The translations under genes were made by a program, and so were the position numbers. 64,000 bases of DNA from Streptomyces sp. f51 (GTDB lineage Bacteria > Actinomycetota > Actinomycetes > Streptomycetales > Streptomycetaceae): NCBI RefSeq assembly GCF_037940415.1, contig NZ_CP149798.1, forward strand, positions 2,600,501-2,664,500. The letters are read 5' to 3'. Of the stretch, positions 39,186 to 47,236 are shown in pieces. Under the pieces are notes generated by a model. That model did not search any database. It worked only from the letters and a program-made list of their open reading frames with translations, and was not told the DNA's origin. Every line of letters starts with the position of its first letter. The stretch's first letter is position 1.

Positions 39186-39886
39186 AGCGGCCGCTCCGCT
39201 CTCGGCGGTTCCAGCTTCACGCCGACGCCCCGAAGGGTGTGCAGATAGCGCGGCCGGGCCGCCGTCTCCCCCAACTTCCTTCGCAGCCAGGAGAGATGGA
39301 CGTCTATGGTCTGGTCGTCGCCGTAGGCCTGCTGCCAGACCTCGGCGAGGAGTTCCCTGCGCGGTACGACGACTCCCGGGCGGCCGGCCAGGAAGGCGAG
39401 CAGGTCGAACTCGCGCCGGGTGAGGTCGAGTCGTACGCCGTCCAGTTCCGCCTGGCGGCGCAGCGGGTCGATGGCGAGGCCGCCGACCCGGATGACCGTG
39501 GACACGGGGGCCTCGCCCGCGGTGGTGCGTGCGCGGCGCAGGACCGCGGCCATGCGCGCGGACAGGTGCTCGACCGAGAACGGCTTGGTCAGATAGTCGT
39601 CCGCACCGGCGTTCAGCAGCCGGACGATCTCCGTCTCGTCGTCCCGCGCGGTGGCGATGATCACCGGGACGTCGGTGATCCCGCGCAGCATCTTCAGCGC
39701 CTCGGACCCGTCGAGATCGGGCAGTCCGAGGTCGAGGATCACGACGTCGAAGGGGAAGTGGGCGACCTCGCGCAGCGCCTCCAGGGCGGTGCCGACACTG
39801 CGCACGATGTGCGCGGCCTCGGTCAGATGCCGGATGAGCGCCGAGCGTACGAACTGGTCGTCCTCGACAACGAGCACACTTGCCAT
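39182..39886 (-). CDS. OmpR/PhoB-family response regulator
   Basis: The 234-residue regulator has a receiver domain (MASVLVVEDDQF; acidic pair, phospho-acceptor Asp52 in LDLGLPDLDG, Lys101 in LTKPF). A winged-helix DNA-binding domain follows (LTRREFDLLAFLAGRPGVVVPR; VHLSWLRRKLGE). It forms a pair with the kinase gene it overlaps. Targets are unknown; the nearby chitinase and repeat region are possible but untested. The ATG at 39886 gives the expected length. Confidence 0.93.
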   Translation of the reverse strand: MASVLVVEDDQFVRSALIRHLTEAAHIVRSVGTALEALREVAHFPFDVVILDLGLPDLDGSEALKMLRGITDVPVIIATARDDETEIVRLLNAGADDYLTKPFSVEHLSARMAAVLRRARTTAGEAPVSTVIRVGGLAIDPLRRQAELDGVRLDLTRREFDLLAFLAGRPGVVVPRRELLAEVWQQAYGDDQTIDVHLSWLRRKLGETAARPRYLHTLRGVGVKLEPPRAERPL

Positions 39887-40034
39887 GGGCGGCACCGTAC
39901 GCCATCCGGGCGCGGCCGTCCGGCGCCTGTGGACAACCCTCATCAGGCACTTGTGGACAATCCCGGCCCGGCCCGGCGGGGACATCCCAGATCTTGCCAG
40001 GGCCGTGAGACACCCGTGGTGCTCGTGGTGCAGT

Positions 40035-40586
40035 ATGGCCGCGATGCGCAGAGGACTCGTACACGTACTCGCGTGGTCGCTCGCCACGGGCGCGGCGGTC
40101 ACGCTCTCGTGGTGGGGCGTCCACACCGTCATGACGGGGACGGCCTACGACCCGCCGCGTGCCCTGCCGATCACGGTGGCGGGCGCGACCGCGAAGGAGA
40201 CGAGACCCCTGGCCTCCTCGACGCGGCGGGCCGAGCCGTCGAAGGGCGCTCCGGACAGGCCGTCCGCGAGCCCGAGGCCGAGCTCGGCACCCTCGAAGTC
40301 CGCGCCGGCGAGCGGCAGTCCGTCACCGGCCCCGACGGCGCCGTCGGCGTCCGCGAGTTCCTCCGGGCAGGTCAAGAGCTACGACTCCGACGGCGGCCGG
40401 GTGGTCTTCGACATCGCCGCCACGTACGGGACGCTGGTGTCGGCGACGCCCAACACCGGCTGGTCGATGCAGGTGTGGAAGACCGAGACGTGGATCCGGG
40501 TGGAGTTCAGCTCGGGCGCCGACCGCGTGTCGGTGTTCTGCGACTGGCACGACGGGCCTCCGCACGTGGACATCGGCACGTACTGA
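40035..40586 (+). CDS. Membrane-anchored or secreted protein with Ser/Pro/Ala linker, unknown function
   Basis: The 183-residue protein has one N-terminal hydrophobic segment (GLVHVLAWSLATGAAVTLSWWGV), then a disordered Ser/Pro/Ala stretch of about 70 residues. A compact C-terminal domain of about 60 residues follows (VVFDIAATYGTLVSATPNTGWSMQVWKTETWIRVEF, ending in HVDIGTY). The last domain looks like a small secreted beta fold. Two ATGs three codons apart (40035 and 40044) are both possible, and no Shine-Dalgarno sequence is clear. It diverges from the response regulator. I cannot name a family. Confidence 0.7.
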   Translation: MAAMRRGLVHVLAWSLATGAAVTLSWWGVHTVMTGTAYDPPRALPITVAGATAKETRPLASSTRRAEPSKGAPDRPSASPRPSSAPSKSAPASGSPSPAPTAPSASASSSGQVKSYDSDGGRVVFDIAATYGTLVSATPNTGWSMQVWKTETWIRVEFSSGADRVSVFCDWHDGPPHVDIGTY

Positions 40587-40615
40587 ACCGGTCCGCGCGC
40601 CTCGCCTGCACCGGG

Positions 40616-41521
40616 TCAGCGGAACACGGACGGCGGCGGCGCGGGTGAGGCGACCGCGACGGCGTCCGTGACCGGTACCGCGCCGCCGGTGAAGTCCAGG
40701 AGTCCCCTGCCGTGTTCGACCCGGGCGGGATGCGGGTCCGAGGCGGCGCGGCGGGTCAGTTCGGCCACGGGCAGCGGCAGTCCCGAGGCGACGAGGACGG
40801 CGTTGCCGAAGCGCTTGCCGCGCAGCACCGTCGGGTCGGCGACCAGGGCGAGTTCGGGGAAGACGGAGGCCACGGTGGCGATCTGGCCCCGGAGATGGGC
40901 GAGCGGGGGGCCGTCGGCGAGGTTCGCGGCGTAGACCCCGGAGTCCTTCAGCGCCCGGCGGACCTCCGTGACGAACTCGGCGGACGTCAGATGGGCCGGT
41001 GTGCGCGCGCCGCTGAAGACGTCCGCGATGACCAGGTCGGCCCAGCCGTCCGGCACCTTCGCGAGACCTTCCCTGGCGTCCACGGAGCGCACCCTGATCC
41101 GGGCGTTCGGGTCCAGCGGCAGTTCGCGGCGCACCAGTTGGACGAGGGCGGCGTCGCGTTCGACGACCTGCTGGGTGGACCGGGGGCGGGTGGCGGCCGT
41201 GTAGCGGGCCAGGCCGAAGGCGCCGCCGCCGAGGTGGACGACCTGTACGGGCCTGCCGGCCGGGGCGAGGAGGTCGATGACGTGTCCGAGGCGGCGCTGG
41301 TACTCGAAGCTCAGGTACGAGGGGTCGTCGAGGTCGACGTGGGACTGCGGGGCGCCGTCGATGAGCAGGGTCCAGGCGCGCGCCCGGTCCCGGTCGGGCA
41401 GCAGTTCGGCGAGCCCTCCGTCGACGGCCTGCACGACCGCCTCGGCCGCGCCCTGTCCGCGCCGTCCGCCCCGCCCGGTGTCGCGGCCCTCGTCCGCCCG
41501 CTGATTCCTCGCCCGTCCCAT
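40616..41521 (-). CDS. Spermidine synthase-like methyltransferase-fold protein
   Basis: The 301-residue protein has a Rossmann SAM-binding core with VQVVHLGGGAFGLARYTAATRP, a following acidic position (VVERDAAL) and VRSVDAREGLAKVPDGWADLVIADVFSGA. It resembles the SpeE/putrescine aminopropyltransferase group common in actinobacteria, where the true reaction is often unknown. The typical SpeE gatekeeper residues cannot be confirmed by eye, so aminopropyl transfer is not assured. The next gene upstream is 65 bases away on the same strand. It converges on the unknown secreted-protein gene. Confidence 0.82.
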   Translation of the reverse strand: MGRARNQRADEGRDTGRGGRRGQGAAEAVVQAVDGGLAELLPDRDRARAWTLLIDGAPQSHVDLDDPSYLSFEYQRRLGHVIDLLAPAGRPVQVVHLGGGAFGLARYTAATRPRSTQQVVERDAALVQLVRRELPLDPNARIRVRSVDAREGLAKVPDGWADLVIADVFSGARTPAHLTSAEFVTEVRRALKDSGVYAANLADGPPLAHLRGQIATVASVFPELALVADPTVLRGKRFGNAVLVASGLPLPVAELTRRAASDPHPARVEHGRGLLDFTGGAVPVTDAVAVASPAPPPSVFR

Positions 41522-41586
41522 CCGCCCATTATCGGGGCGCGGGGACGGGTCGGCTCAGCGACCGGTGGCCGGGGCGCCCGGCCCGC

Positions 41587-42036
41587 TCACCGGCAGCCGT
41601 CCGCCGCCTCGATCAGCCGCGCGGCCTCGCCCAGCGCGGCCCGCAGGACGGCCGGATCGGTCGCCAGGTCCGCGTCGCCGGGCGGGAGCAGCCAGTCCGA
41701 TCCCTCGACGGGGGGCTCGGGGGCCGGCCGCAGACCGCGGCCGTTGGTCTGCGTACAGGTGCTGCCGGGCACGTCCCAGGCGTCCGCGGTGCCGGGCGGC
41801 ACCAGGAAGCCGAGGGTGTCGCCGCCGCCGTCGTGCAGGACGGGCCCCACGAGGTCGGCCGCGCCCCGGCGCAGGATGTCGACCGCTTCCAGCCCCTGGC
41901 GGGCCGGGACCGTCACCAGGTCGCACTCGCCGGCCGGCCGCAGCGGTACGCCGCACTCCGGGGACGGCCTGTGCTGCGCGGTCGACGGCGGCGTACGGAA
42001 CTGGGTGCTCTGCGTGATCTGCATCCCGGTCTCCAA
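41587..42036 (-). CDS. Unknown protein, resembling the C-terminal part of a Streptomyces prim-pol-like family
   Basis: The 149-residue protein is taken from a TTG at 42036 with GAGGAGGGG 5 bases upstream. An ATG four codons in (42024) has GGAG 6 bases before it and is an equal alternative. The core LVTVPARQGLEAVDILR, GPVLHDGGGDTLGFLVPPGTADAWDVPGSTCTQ and SDWLLPPGDA recall a small actinobacterial family often labelled bifunctional DNA primase/polymerase-like. No primase catalytic residues are visible. The pattern resembles the unknown protein at 50784-51851. The function is unknown. Confidence 0.65.
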   Translation of the reverse strand: METGMQITQSTQFRTPPSTAQHRPSPECGVPLRPAGECDLVTVPARQGLEAVDILRRGAADLVGPVLHDGGGDTLGFLVPPGTADAWDVPGSTCTQTNGRGLRPAPEPPVEGSDWLLPPGDADLATDPAVLRAALGEAARLIEAADGCR

Positions 42037-42322
42037 CGGAACCCCTCCTCATGACGAGTGGGTCGGGAGTTCGGGCGGCTCCCGGTCCGCACGGTTCAAC
42101 GCGCCAGGACGTCAACGGCTACGGCGAAACTCCGCCACAAAGGATGGCAGTTCATGGCAGATCAGGGATGAGATATCCGGTTTGTAGCCAAACCCAGCGT
42201 GGCGACGTTGTCACACCAGGTACGTTCTTGCCCGCCGGAAGCAGGGCACCTACCGGGCACAACCCGGTCAACTCGGTCCCGTTTCCGGCGTGGTTCGACG
42301 GTTCGCAAGAGAGGGCCCGGCC

Positions 42323-43891
42323 ATGACGTCGTCATCGGTGACCTCGTCCCCGTCCCCCCGGCCCGCACGGCCGAATCTCGCCTTCCGGCGGTTGCGCGGT
42401 CAGCGCTCCCCGGGCGAGTTCGCCGCGCTGGTGCGGAGGGCCGCGCGCGAGATCGGCGAGAGGGTCAGCTGCGACGCGCGCTACATCGGGCGCGTCGAGG
42501 CGGGCGAGATCCGCTGTCCCAACTACGCGTACGAGCGGGTGTTCCTGCACATGTTTCCCGGCCGCACGCTGACGGACCTCGGGTTCACGCCCCGCTCATG
42601 GGTACGCGGACGCGGGGCGCGCGACACGGCGGATCCGCCCCTCGCGCACTCCACGAACCCTCCACACGCCCCCTATGAGACGGACGGGGCGCACGGGACG
42701 TATGAGGCACCGGGTCCGCTCCACCTCCCGGCCCCGTACGGCACGCGCACCGCGCACCACACGGACAGCCCGCACGATCCGCACAGCACGCACGATCCGT
42801 ACGACCCGCACCACTCCTGGGATCCGTACGACCCGTACGACAAACGCGATCAGAACCACGAGGAGAGCGACGTGCAGCGTCGCGCATTCATGACCGGAGG
42901 CACCGCCACCGTGGCGGCGGCCTCGCTCGGACCCTTCGCGGGCGCCTTCGGCGGCAGCGCCGCGGCCTGCGAACGACGCGTCCACCGGGCGGGTACGTCG
43001 GAGGCGGGCGCCCTCGAAGAGGCCGTCCGCAGGATCAGGCTGCTCGACGACAGACACGGCGCCGACGGGCTCTACCGACGCGCCGCGGCCCCCCTGCGCA
43101 CCGCGTACGAACTGCTCGACGCGGGCACCACCCGGCAGACGACCGCCGACCGGCTGTACTCCGGGGCGGGCGAACTGGCCATCTCGGTGGGCTGGCTGGC
43201 CCACGACTCCGGGCGTTTCGACGACGCGCGCTCGCACTACGCGGAGGCCCTCGCGACCGCCCGGATGGCGGGCGACGCCGGTCTGGAGGCGCACGCCTTC
43301 TGCAACACGGCGTTCCTGGCCCGTGACGCGGGGCGCCCGCGCGAGGCCGTCCGCGCGGCCCAGGCGGCCCAGCGCGCCGCACGTCCCCTCGGGTCCTCCC
43401 GGCTGCTCTCCCTGCTCGCGCTGCGCGAGGCGGGCGGCTGGGCCGGGCTCGCCGACCGCCGGGGCTGCGAGCAGGCGATGGCCCGCGCGCAGGCCCTCTA
43501 CGGACGCGGCCCCGCGGAGACCGACCCCGAGTGGATGACCTTCTACGGAGAGGCCGAACTGGAGGGGCTTGAGGCGCAGTGCTGGTCGACGCTGGGCGAC
43601 TGGACCCGGGCGGCCCGCCACGCACGCCGTGCCGCCCATCTCCAGGACCCGCACTTCACGCGCAACATCGCCCTCTACACCGCCGAGCTCGCCGACGACC
43701 TGGCCCGCGGCGGCCGCCCGGACGAGGCCGCCGTCGCCGGCCTGCGCGTCCTCGACCTGCTGAACGAGGTCCAGTCCTCCCGTATCCAGACCATGCTGGC
43801 GGGAACGGCCCGCGTCCTGCTCCCGCACCGCAGGGCCTCGGGCGTCTCGGCGTTCCTCGACCGCCACGCGAGCCTGCCCCGCACGGCGTGA
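42323..43891 (+). CDS. NsdA-like regulatory protein: HTH, low-complexity linker and TPR-like helical repeats
   Basis: The 522-residue protein begins with an XRE-like region (residues about 20-90; NLAFRRLRGQRSPGEFAALVRRAAREI, SCDARYIGRVEAGEIRCP). A His/Asp/Pro/Tyr-rich linker follows (about 120-185; HDPHSTHDPYDPHHSWDPYD). A Tat-like segment RRAFMTGGTATVAAASLGP lies at about 192-210, and a helical TPR-type domain runs to the end. This order matches NsdA-type Streptomyces regulators, some of which repress sporulation and antibiotics. The internal RR/hydrophobic segment is common in this family and is unlikely to be an export signal at that place. Start ATG with GAGGG 6-7 bases before. Confidence 0.78.
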   Translation: MTSSSVTSSPSPRPARPNLAFRRLRGQRSPGEFAALVRRAAREIGERVSCDARYIGRVEAGEIRCPNYAYERVFLHMFPGRTLTDLGFTPRSWVRGRGARDTADPPLAHSTNPPHAPYETDGAHGTYEAPGPLHLPAPYGTRTAHHTDSPHDPHSTHDPYDPHHSWDPYDPYDKRDQNHEESDVQRRAFMTGGTATVAAASLGPFAGAFGGSAAACERRVHRAGTSEAGALEEAVRRIRLLDDRHGADGLYRRAAAPLRTAYELLDAGTTRQTTADRLYSGAGELAISVGWLAHDSGRFDDARSHYAEALATARMAGDAGLEAHAFCNTAFLARDAGRPREAVRAAQAAQRAARPLGSSRLLSLLALREAGGWAGLADRRGCEQAMARAQALYGRGPAETDPEWMTFYGEAELEGLEAQCWSTLGDWTRAARHARRAAHLQDPHFTRNIALYTAELADDLARGGRPDEAAVAGLRVLDLLNEVQSSRIQTMLAGTARVLLPHRRASGVSAFLDRHASLPRTA

Positions 43892-43910
43892 GGGACGGCG
43901 GGGGCGCCGG

Positions 43911-44507
43911 TCAGGCGCTCAGGTGCCCGCAGTCGTTCCACACCTCGATCGCCGGCTCCCCGTAGGCCCAGCCCAGCACCGACAGCGAGGTCGGGTTGAG
44001 ACGGATGCGGGCCGCGAAGTCCAGCGGAAGCCCGAGCCAGCGGGCGCCTATGGAACGCAGGATGTGCCCGTGGGCGAAGATCAGCAGATCGCGGTCCTCG
44101 GAGCGGGCCCGGGTGACGACCTCGTCCGCGCGCGCGGTGACCTGTTCCAGGGTCTCCCCCTCGGGAACCCCGTCGCGCCAGATGAACCAGCCGGGACGGA
44201 TGTCCTGGATCTCGGCCGGGGTCATGCCCTCGTAGGCGCCGTAGTCCCACTCCATGAGCGCGTCCCAGGTGGCCGCCCGCTCCGCGAAACCGGCGAGCTC
44301 GCACGTGTCGCTCGCGCGCGAGAGCGGGCTGGTGGCCACCTCGGCGCCGGCCAGCGCGTCGAACGGCGGCCGGTGCAGTCGCTCGCCCAGCAGCTTGGCG
44401 CCGCGCCGTCCCTCCTCAAGGAGCGGGATGTCGGTCCTGCCGGTGTGCTTTCCGGACAGCGACCATTCGGTCTGTCCGTGCCGGGCCAGCAGGATGCGCG
44501 GTGCCAT
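43911..44507 (-). CDS. Histidine phosphatase family protein (phosphoglycerate mutase-like)
   Basis: The 198-residue protein has the catalytic LARHGQTEW motif (phospho-His11) at the N-terminus, R near [13 protein letters not shown], an acidic [16 protein letters not shown] stretch, and the second histidine in [15 protein letters not shown]. It should remove phosphate from small molecules or lipids; the substrate is not known. It converges with the NsdA-like gene and stands alone. Length is normal for the single-domain family. Confidence 0.9.
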   Translation of the reverse strand: MAPRILLARHGQTEWSLSGKHTGRTDIPLLEEGRRGAKLLGERLHRPPFDALAGAEVATSPLSRASDTCELAGFAERAATWDALMEWDYGAYEGMTPAEIQDIRPGWFIWRDGVPEGETLEQVTARADEVVTRARSEDRDLLIFAHGHILRSIGARWLGLPLDFAARIRLNPTSLSVLGWAYGEPAIEVWNDCGHLSA

Positions 44508-44751
44508 GACGAGGAGCCTTTCCGGGACGGCGGCACGAATGAGAGGGTCGGCTCACTCGTGGACGACTGAGGAGTGGGTCACTCCATCATCGCTCACCCG
44601 CGCTCCGGGCAACCCGGGGGGCGATCTCCGCGTCCTTGAGATCCGGGGCGCTCCTTCGGGGCGTTCGCCCGCACCGTAAAATCCCGGGGTGGCCACGGAC
44701 CGCCTGGTCACCACGAGCAGAGGGCACGAGCAGATGGGGGAGGGCGATCGG

Positions 44752-45753
44752 ATGCCGCAGACCGATGCACCGCGTACCGAAGCGGCACCGCGCGCCCGGT
44801 CGGGCCGGTGGACCGCGCTCCGCGGGTCCACCGCGTCGCCGGTCCGTCTGCGCTGGTGGACCGAGGTACCGCTGATCGTCCTCGTGTACGCGGCGTACAC
44901 CGCGGGCCGGCTCCTCGCCCGGGGCGACACGGACGGCGCGACGGATCACGGCCTGGAGATACTCCGGATCGAGAAGGTCCTCCACCTCAACGCCGAGCAC
45001 CCGCTGAACCGGCTGTTCACGCGGGAGGCCTGGCTGGGGATACCCGCCGACTTCTGGTACGCCTCGCTGCACTACGTGGTCACGCCCGCGATCCTGATAT
45101 GGCTGTTCCGCTCCCGGACCGTGCGCTACCGCGCGGCCCGCACCTGGCTGATGACCTCCACGCTCATCGGCCTGATCGGCTTCACCCTGCTGCCCACCTG
45201 CCCGCCCCGGCTGCTGGCGCCCGAGCACGGTTTCGTGGACACGATGGCGCAGTACAGCAACTACGGCTGGTGGGGCGCCGAGGCGAGCGCCCCGCGCGGC
45301 ATGGGCGGCATGACGAACCAGTACGCGGCGATGCCGAGCCTGCACGTGGGCTGGGCGCTGTGGTGCGGAGTGATGCTGTGGCGGCACGGCCGCACCCCGG
45401 CGGCCAAGGTCGCCGGCGTGGTCTATCCGCTGTTCACGACCATCGTCGTGATGGGCACCGCCAACCACTACTTCCTGGACGCCGTCGCGGGCGTCGCGGT
45501 GATGGGGGCCGGCCTGCTGCTGACCCCGCTCGTGATGCGGGCGGCGAACCGTCTGCGGACCCTGCTGAAGATCCGTGCCCCGTGGGTCACGGGTGCCTCG
45601 GGGGGCGAGGGTTCCGCGATTGTCAGTGCGGGGTGCCAGACTTCCACGGGTGAACGAATTCCCCGACAGCGCGAGTCCCGACCCGGGCCGGGAGCCGAGC
45701 CGGGTGCCGCTCCCACGGACGCGGGGGACAGCGCTGCGTCAGCAGCTCGCTGA
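44752..45753 (+). CDS. PAP2-family integral membrane phosphatase
   Basis: The 333-residue protein has about six membrane segments and the PAP2 active-site motifs. Motif 2 is AAMPSLHVGWAL (catalytic histidine) and motif 3 is GTANHYFLDAVAGVAV. Motif 1 may be the KVLHLNAEHPLNRL to RTVRYRAARTWLM stretch. It should act on lipid-linked or phosphatidyl phosphates at the outer membrane face. The C-terminal 70 residues are polar and disordered. Starts at 44689 (GTG), 44734 (ATG) and 44752 (ATG) are possible; I chose the last because GGGGGAGG lies about 8 bases upstream. Its end overlaps the next gene by about 100 bases in another frame. Confidence 0.82.
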   Translation: MPQTDAPRTEAAPRARSGRWTALRGSTASPVRLRWWTEVPLIVLVYAAYTAGRLLARGDTDGATDHGLEILRIEKVLHLNAEHPLNRLFTREAWLGIPADFWYASLHYVVTPAILIWLFRSRTVRYRAARTWLMTSTLIGLIGFTLLPTCPPRLLAPEHGFVDTMAQYSNYGWWGAEASAPRGMGGMTNQYAAMPSLHVGWALWCGVMLWRHGRTPAAKVAGVVYPLFTTIVVMGTANHYFLDAVAGVAVMGAGLLLTPLVMRAANRLRTLLKIRAPWVTGASGGEGSAIVSAGCQTSTGERIPRQRESRPGPGAEPGAAPTDAGDSAASAAR

Positions 45754-47236
45754 GCTGCGCGGTCCGGACACCGCGCCCAAGGCGCTGGACGCCCGCGCCC
45801 TCGCGGCGCTGGCCGCCAACCCCGGGTGCGACCGGCGGGCCCTCCTGGACGGCGTGGGCGTCGACAAGGCGAGACTGGCCGACGCGATCGGCTCGCCGTC
45901 CGCGTTCGGGATGTCGCAGTTCGCCTTCATGCGGGGCAACGCGTTCGAGGCGCGGGTCAAGGCCGACGGCGGCGCCGAGCTGCTGCGGCTGGTGCACGAG
46001 AAACTGGACCCGGGCGCCGTACCGCCGGGCACCGGTGCCGTGCCCGACCTGTCCGCGATCGGACCCGAGGGACGCACGGCCCGTACGGAACTGGCGTTGC
46101 GGGAGGCCACCGGGGCGGGCTCCTGGACCCTGCTCGACCATCCGATGCTCGCCCTGGACGTGGCGGGCTCCCCCGCCTTCCTCGAACCCGACGCCGTGGT
46201 CGTGCACCCCGACGGCGGCTGGACGGTCGTCGAGATCAAGTCGTTCCCGATGCTGGACGGTTCGGCCGACCCGGCCAAGGTGGGCGCCGCCGCCCGCCAG
46301 TCCGCCGTGTACGTCCTGGCCCTGGAGGAGGTCGCGGCCCGCCTCGATCCCGCACCCCGGGTCCACCACCGTGTCCTGCTGGTCTGCCCGAAGGACTTCT
46401 CCAACCTCCCCGCCGCCTCGGCCGTCGACGTGCGCAAGCAGCGCGCGGTCACCCGCCGCCAGCTCGCCCGGCTCACCCGCGTCGAGGACATCGCCGCCGC
46501 GCTCCCCGAGGGCCTCTGCTTCTCCCCCGGCCTGCCCGCCGAGGACCTGATCACGGCCGTCGAGGCGGTCCCCGCGACCTACGCCCCCGAGTGCCTGGCC
46601 GCCTGCGAACTGGCCTTCCACTGCCGGGCCCGCTCGCGCGCCGAGGGTGCGGTGACCTCGCTCGGCCGCTCGCTGCGCGCGGAGCTGGGCGGTCTGACGA
46701 CCGTCCCGGACGTCCTGGCCGCGGCGCACGGAAGGGCGGGCGACCCCGAGGACCCCGCCGTCGCCGCCCTCAGACGCGCGGCGGTGCTGCGGGCGGAGGC
46801 CCTGGGCGGCCCGGCCGCCCGAGCCCGCGCCCGGACGGCGGAGGCCCCGGTACCGGCCGCGGTGGCGGCACCGACCGGCGTACGGGAAGCCCTCACGGCA
46901 AACCGCGAGGGCTCCGCCGGCGGCTCCCCCGCCGCACCCCCCACCGTGCCCCCCACCGTGCCCGCACCCGCGTCCCCCGCCCCGGAAGCCGGCACACCGC
47001 GAGCCGGGGCACCTCGGACCGGCGCACCCACGACCGGCGCATCCACGACCGCCGGGGTCGGGACACCCGGATCCCCGGACCCTGCGACCGGCCCACCGCA
47101 CCCCGGTGCACCCCGAACCGGGGCGCCCCGAGCCGGGACACCCGCGGTCGGGACGCCCGGATCCTCCGGCGCGGGCGCGCCCGACGCGCCCGCGCCGGGT
47201 GTCGCGGACGGCCGGGAGGCGGACGTATGTCTCTGA
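45650..47236 (+). CDS. RecB-family (PD-(D/E)xK) nuclease-like protein with Cas4/Dna2-type cysteines
   Basis: The 528-residue protein carries the RecB nuclease core. Glu100 lies in RGNAFEARV, Asp181 in LEPDAVVV, and E195-x-K197 in TVVEIKSF, followed by the RecB-type Q-x3-Y motif (Q217, Y221). A cysteine at residue 60 and C315-x3-C319-x5-C325 near the domain end resemble the 4Fe-4S ligands of Cas4, AddB and Dna2. Residues 395-528 are Ala/Pro/Gly/Thr-rich and disordered. The GTG at 45650 overlaps the preceding gene in another frame. It is the first of three coupled genes with a helicase; a split Dna2-like nuclease-helicase is inferred. Confidence 0.82.
   Translation: MNEFPDSASPDPGREPSRVPLPRTRGTALRQQLAELRGPDTAPKALDARALAALAANPGCDRRALLDGVGVDKARLADAIGSPSAFGMSQFAFMRGNAFEARVKADGGAELLRLVHEKLDPGAVPPGTGAVPDLSAIGPEGRTARTELALREATGAGSWTLLDHPMLALDVAGSPAFLEPDAVVVHPDGGWTVVEIKSFPMLDGSADPAKVGAAARQSAVYVLALEEVAARLDPAPRVHHRVLLVCPKDFSNLPAASAVDVRKQRAVTRRQLARLTRVEDIAAALPEGLCFSPGLPAEDLITAVEAVPATYAPECLAACELAFHCRARSRAEGAVTSLGRSLRAELGGLTTVPDVLAAAHGRAGDPEDPAVAALRRAAVLRAEALGGPAARARARTAEAPVPAAVAAPTGVREALTANREGSAGGSPAAPPTVPPTVPAPASPAPEAGTPRAGAPRTGAPTTGASTTAGVGTPGSPDPATGPPHPGAPRTGAPRAGTPAVGTPGSSGAGAPDAPAPGVADGREADVCL

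Noticed and set aside
37809..40124. A 771-codon reading of the sensor kinase
   Set aside because: The upstream part is an alternative frame of the response regulator gene. The GTG at 39185 with a 4-base overlap is the normal arrangement.
42896..42970. Tat export of the NsdA-like protein
   Set aside because: The RR segment is nearly 200 residues from the N-terminus, after a DNA-binding domain, so it cannot be a standard signal peptide.
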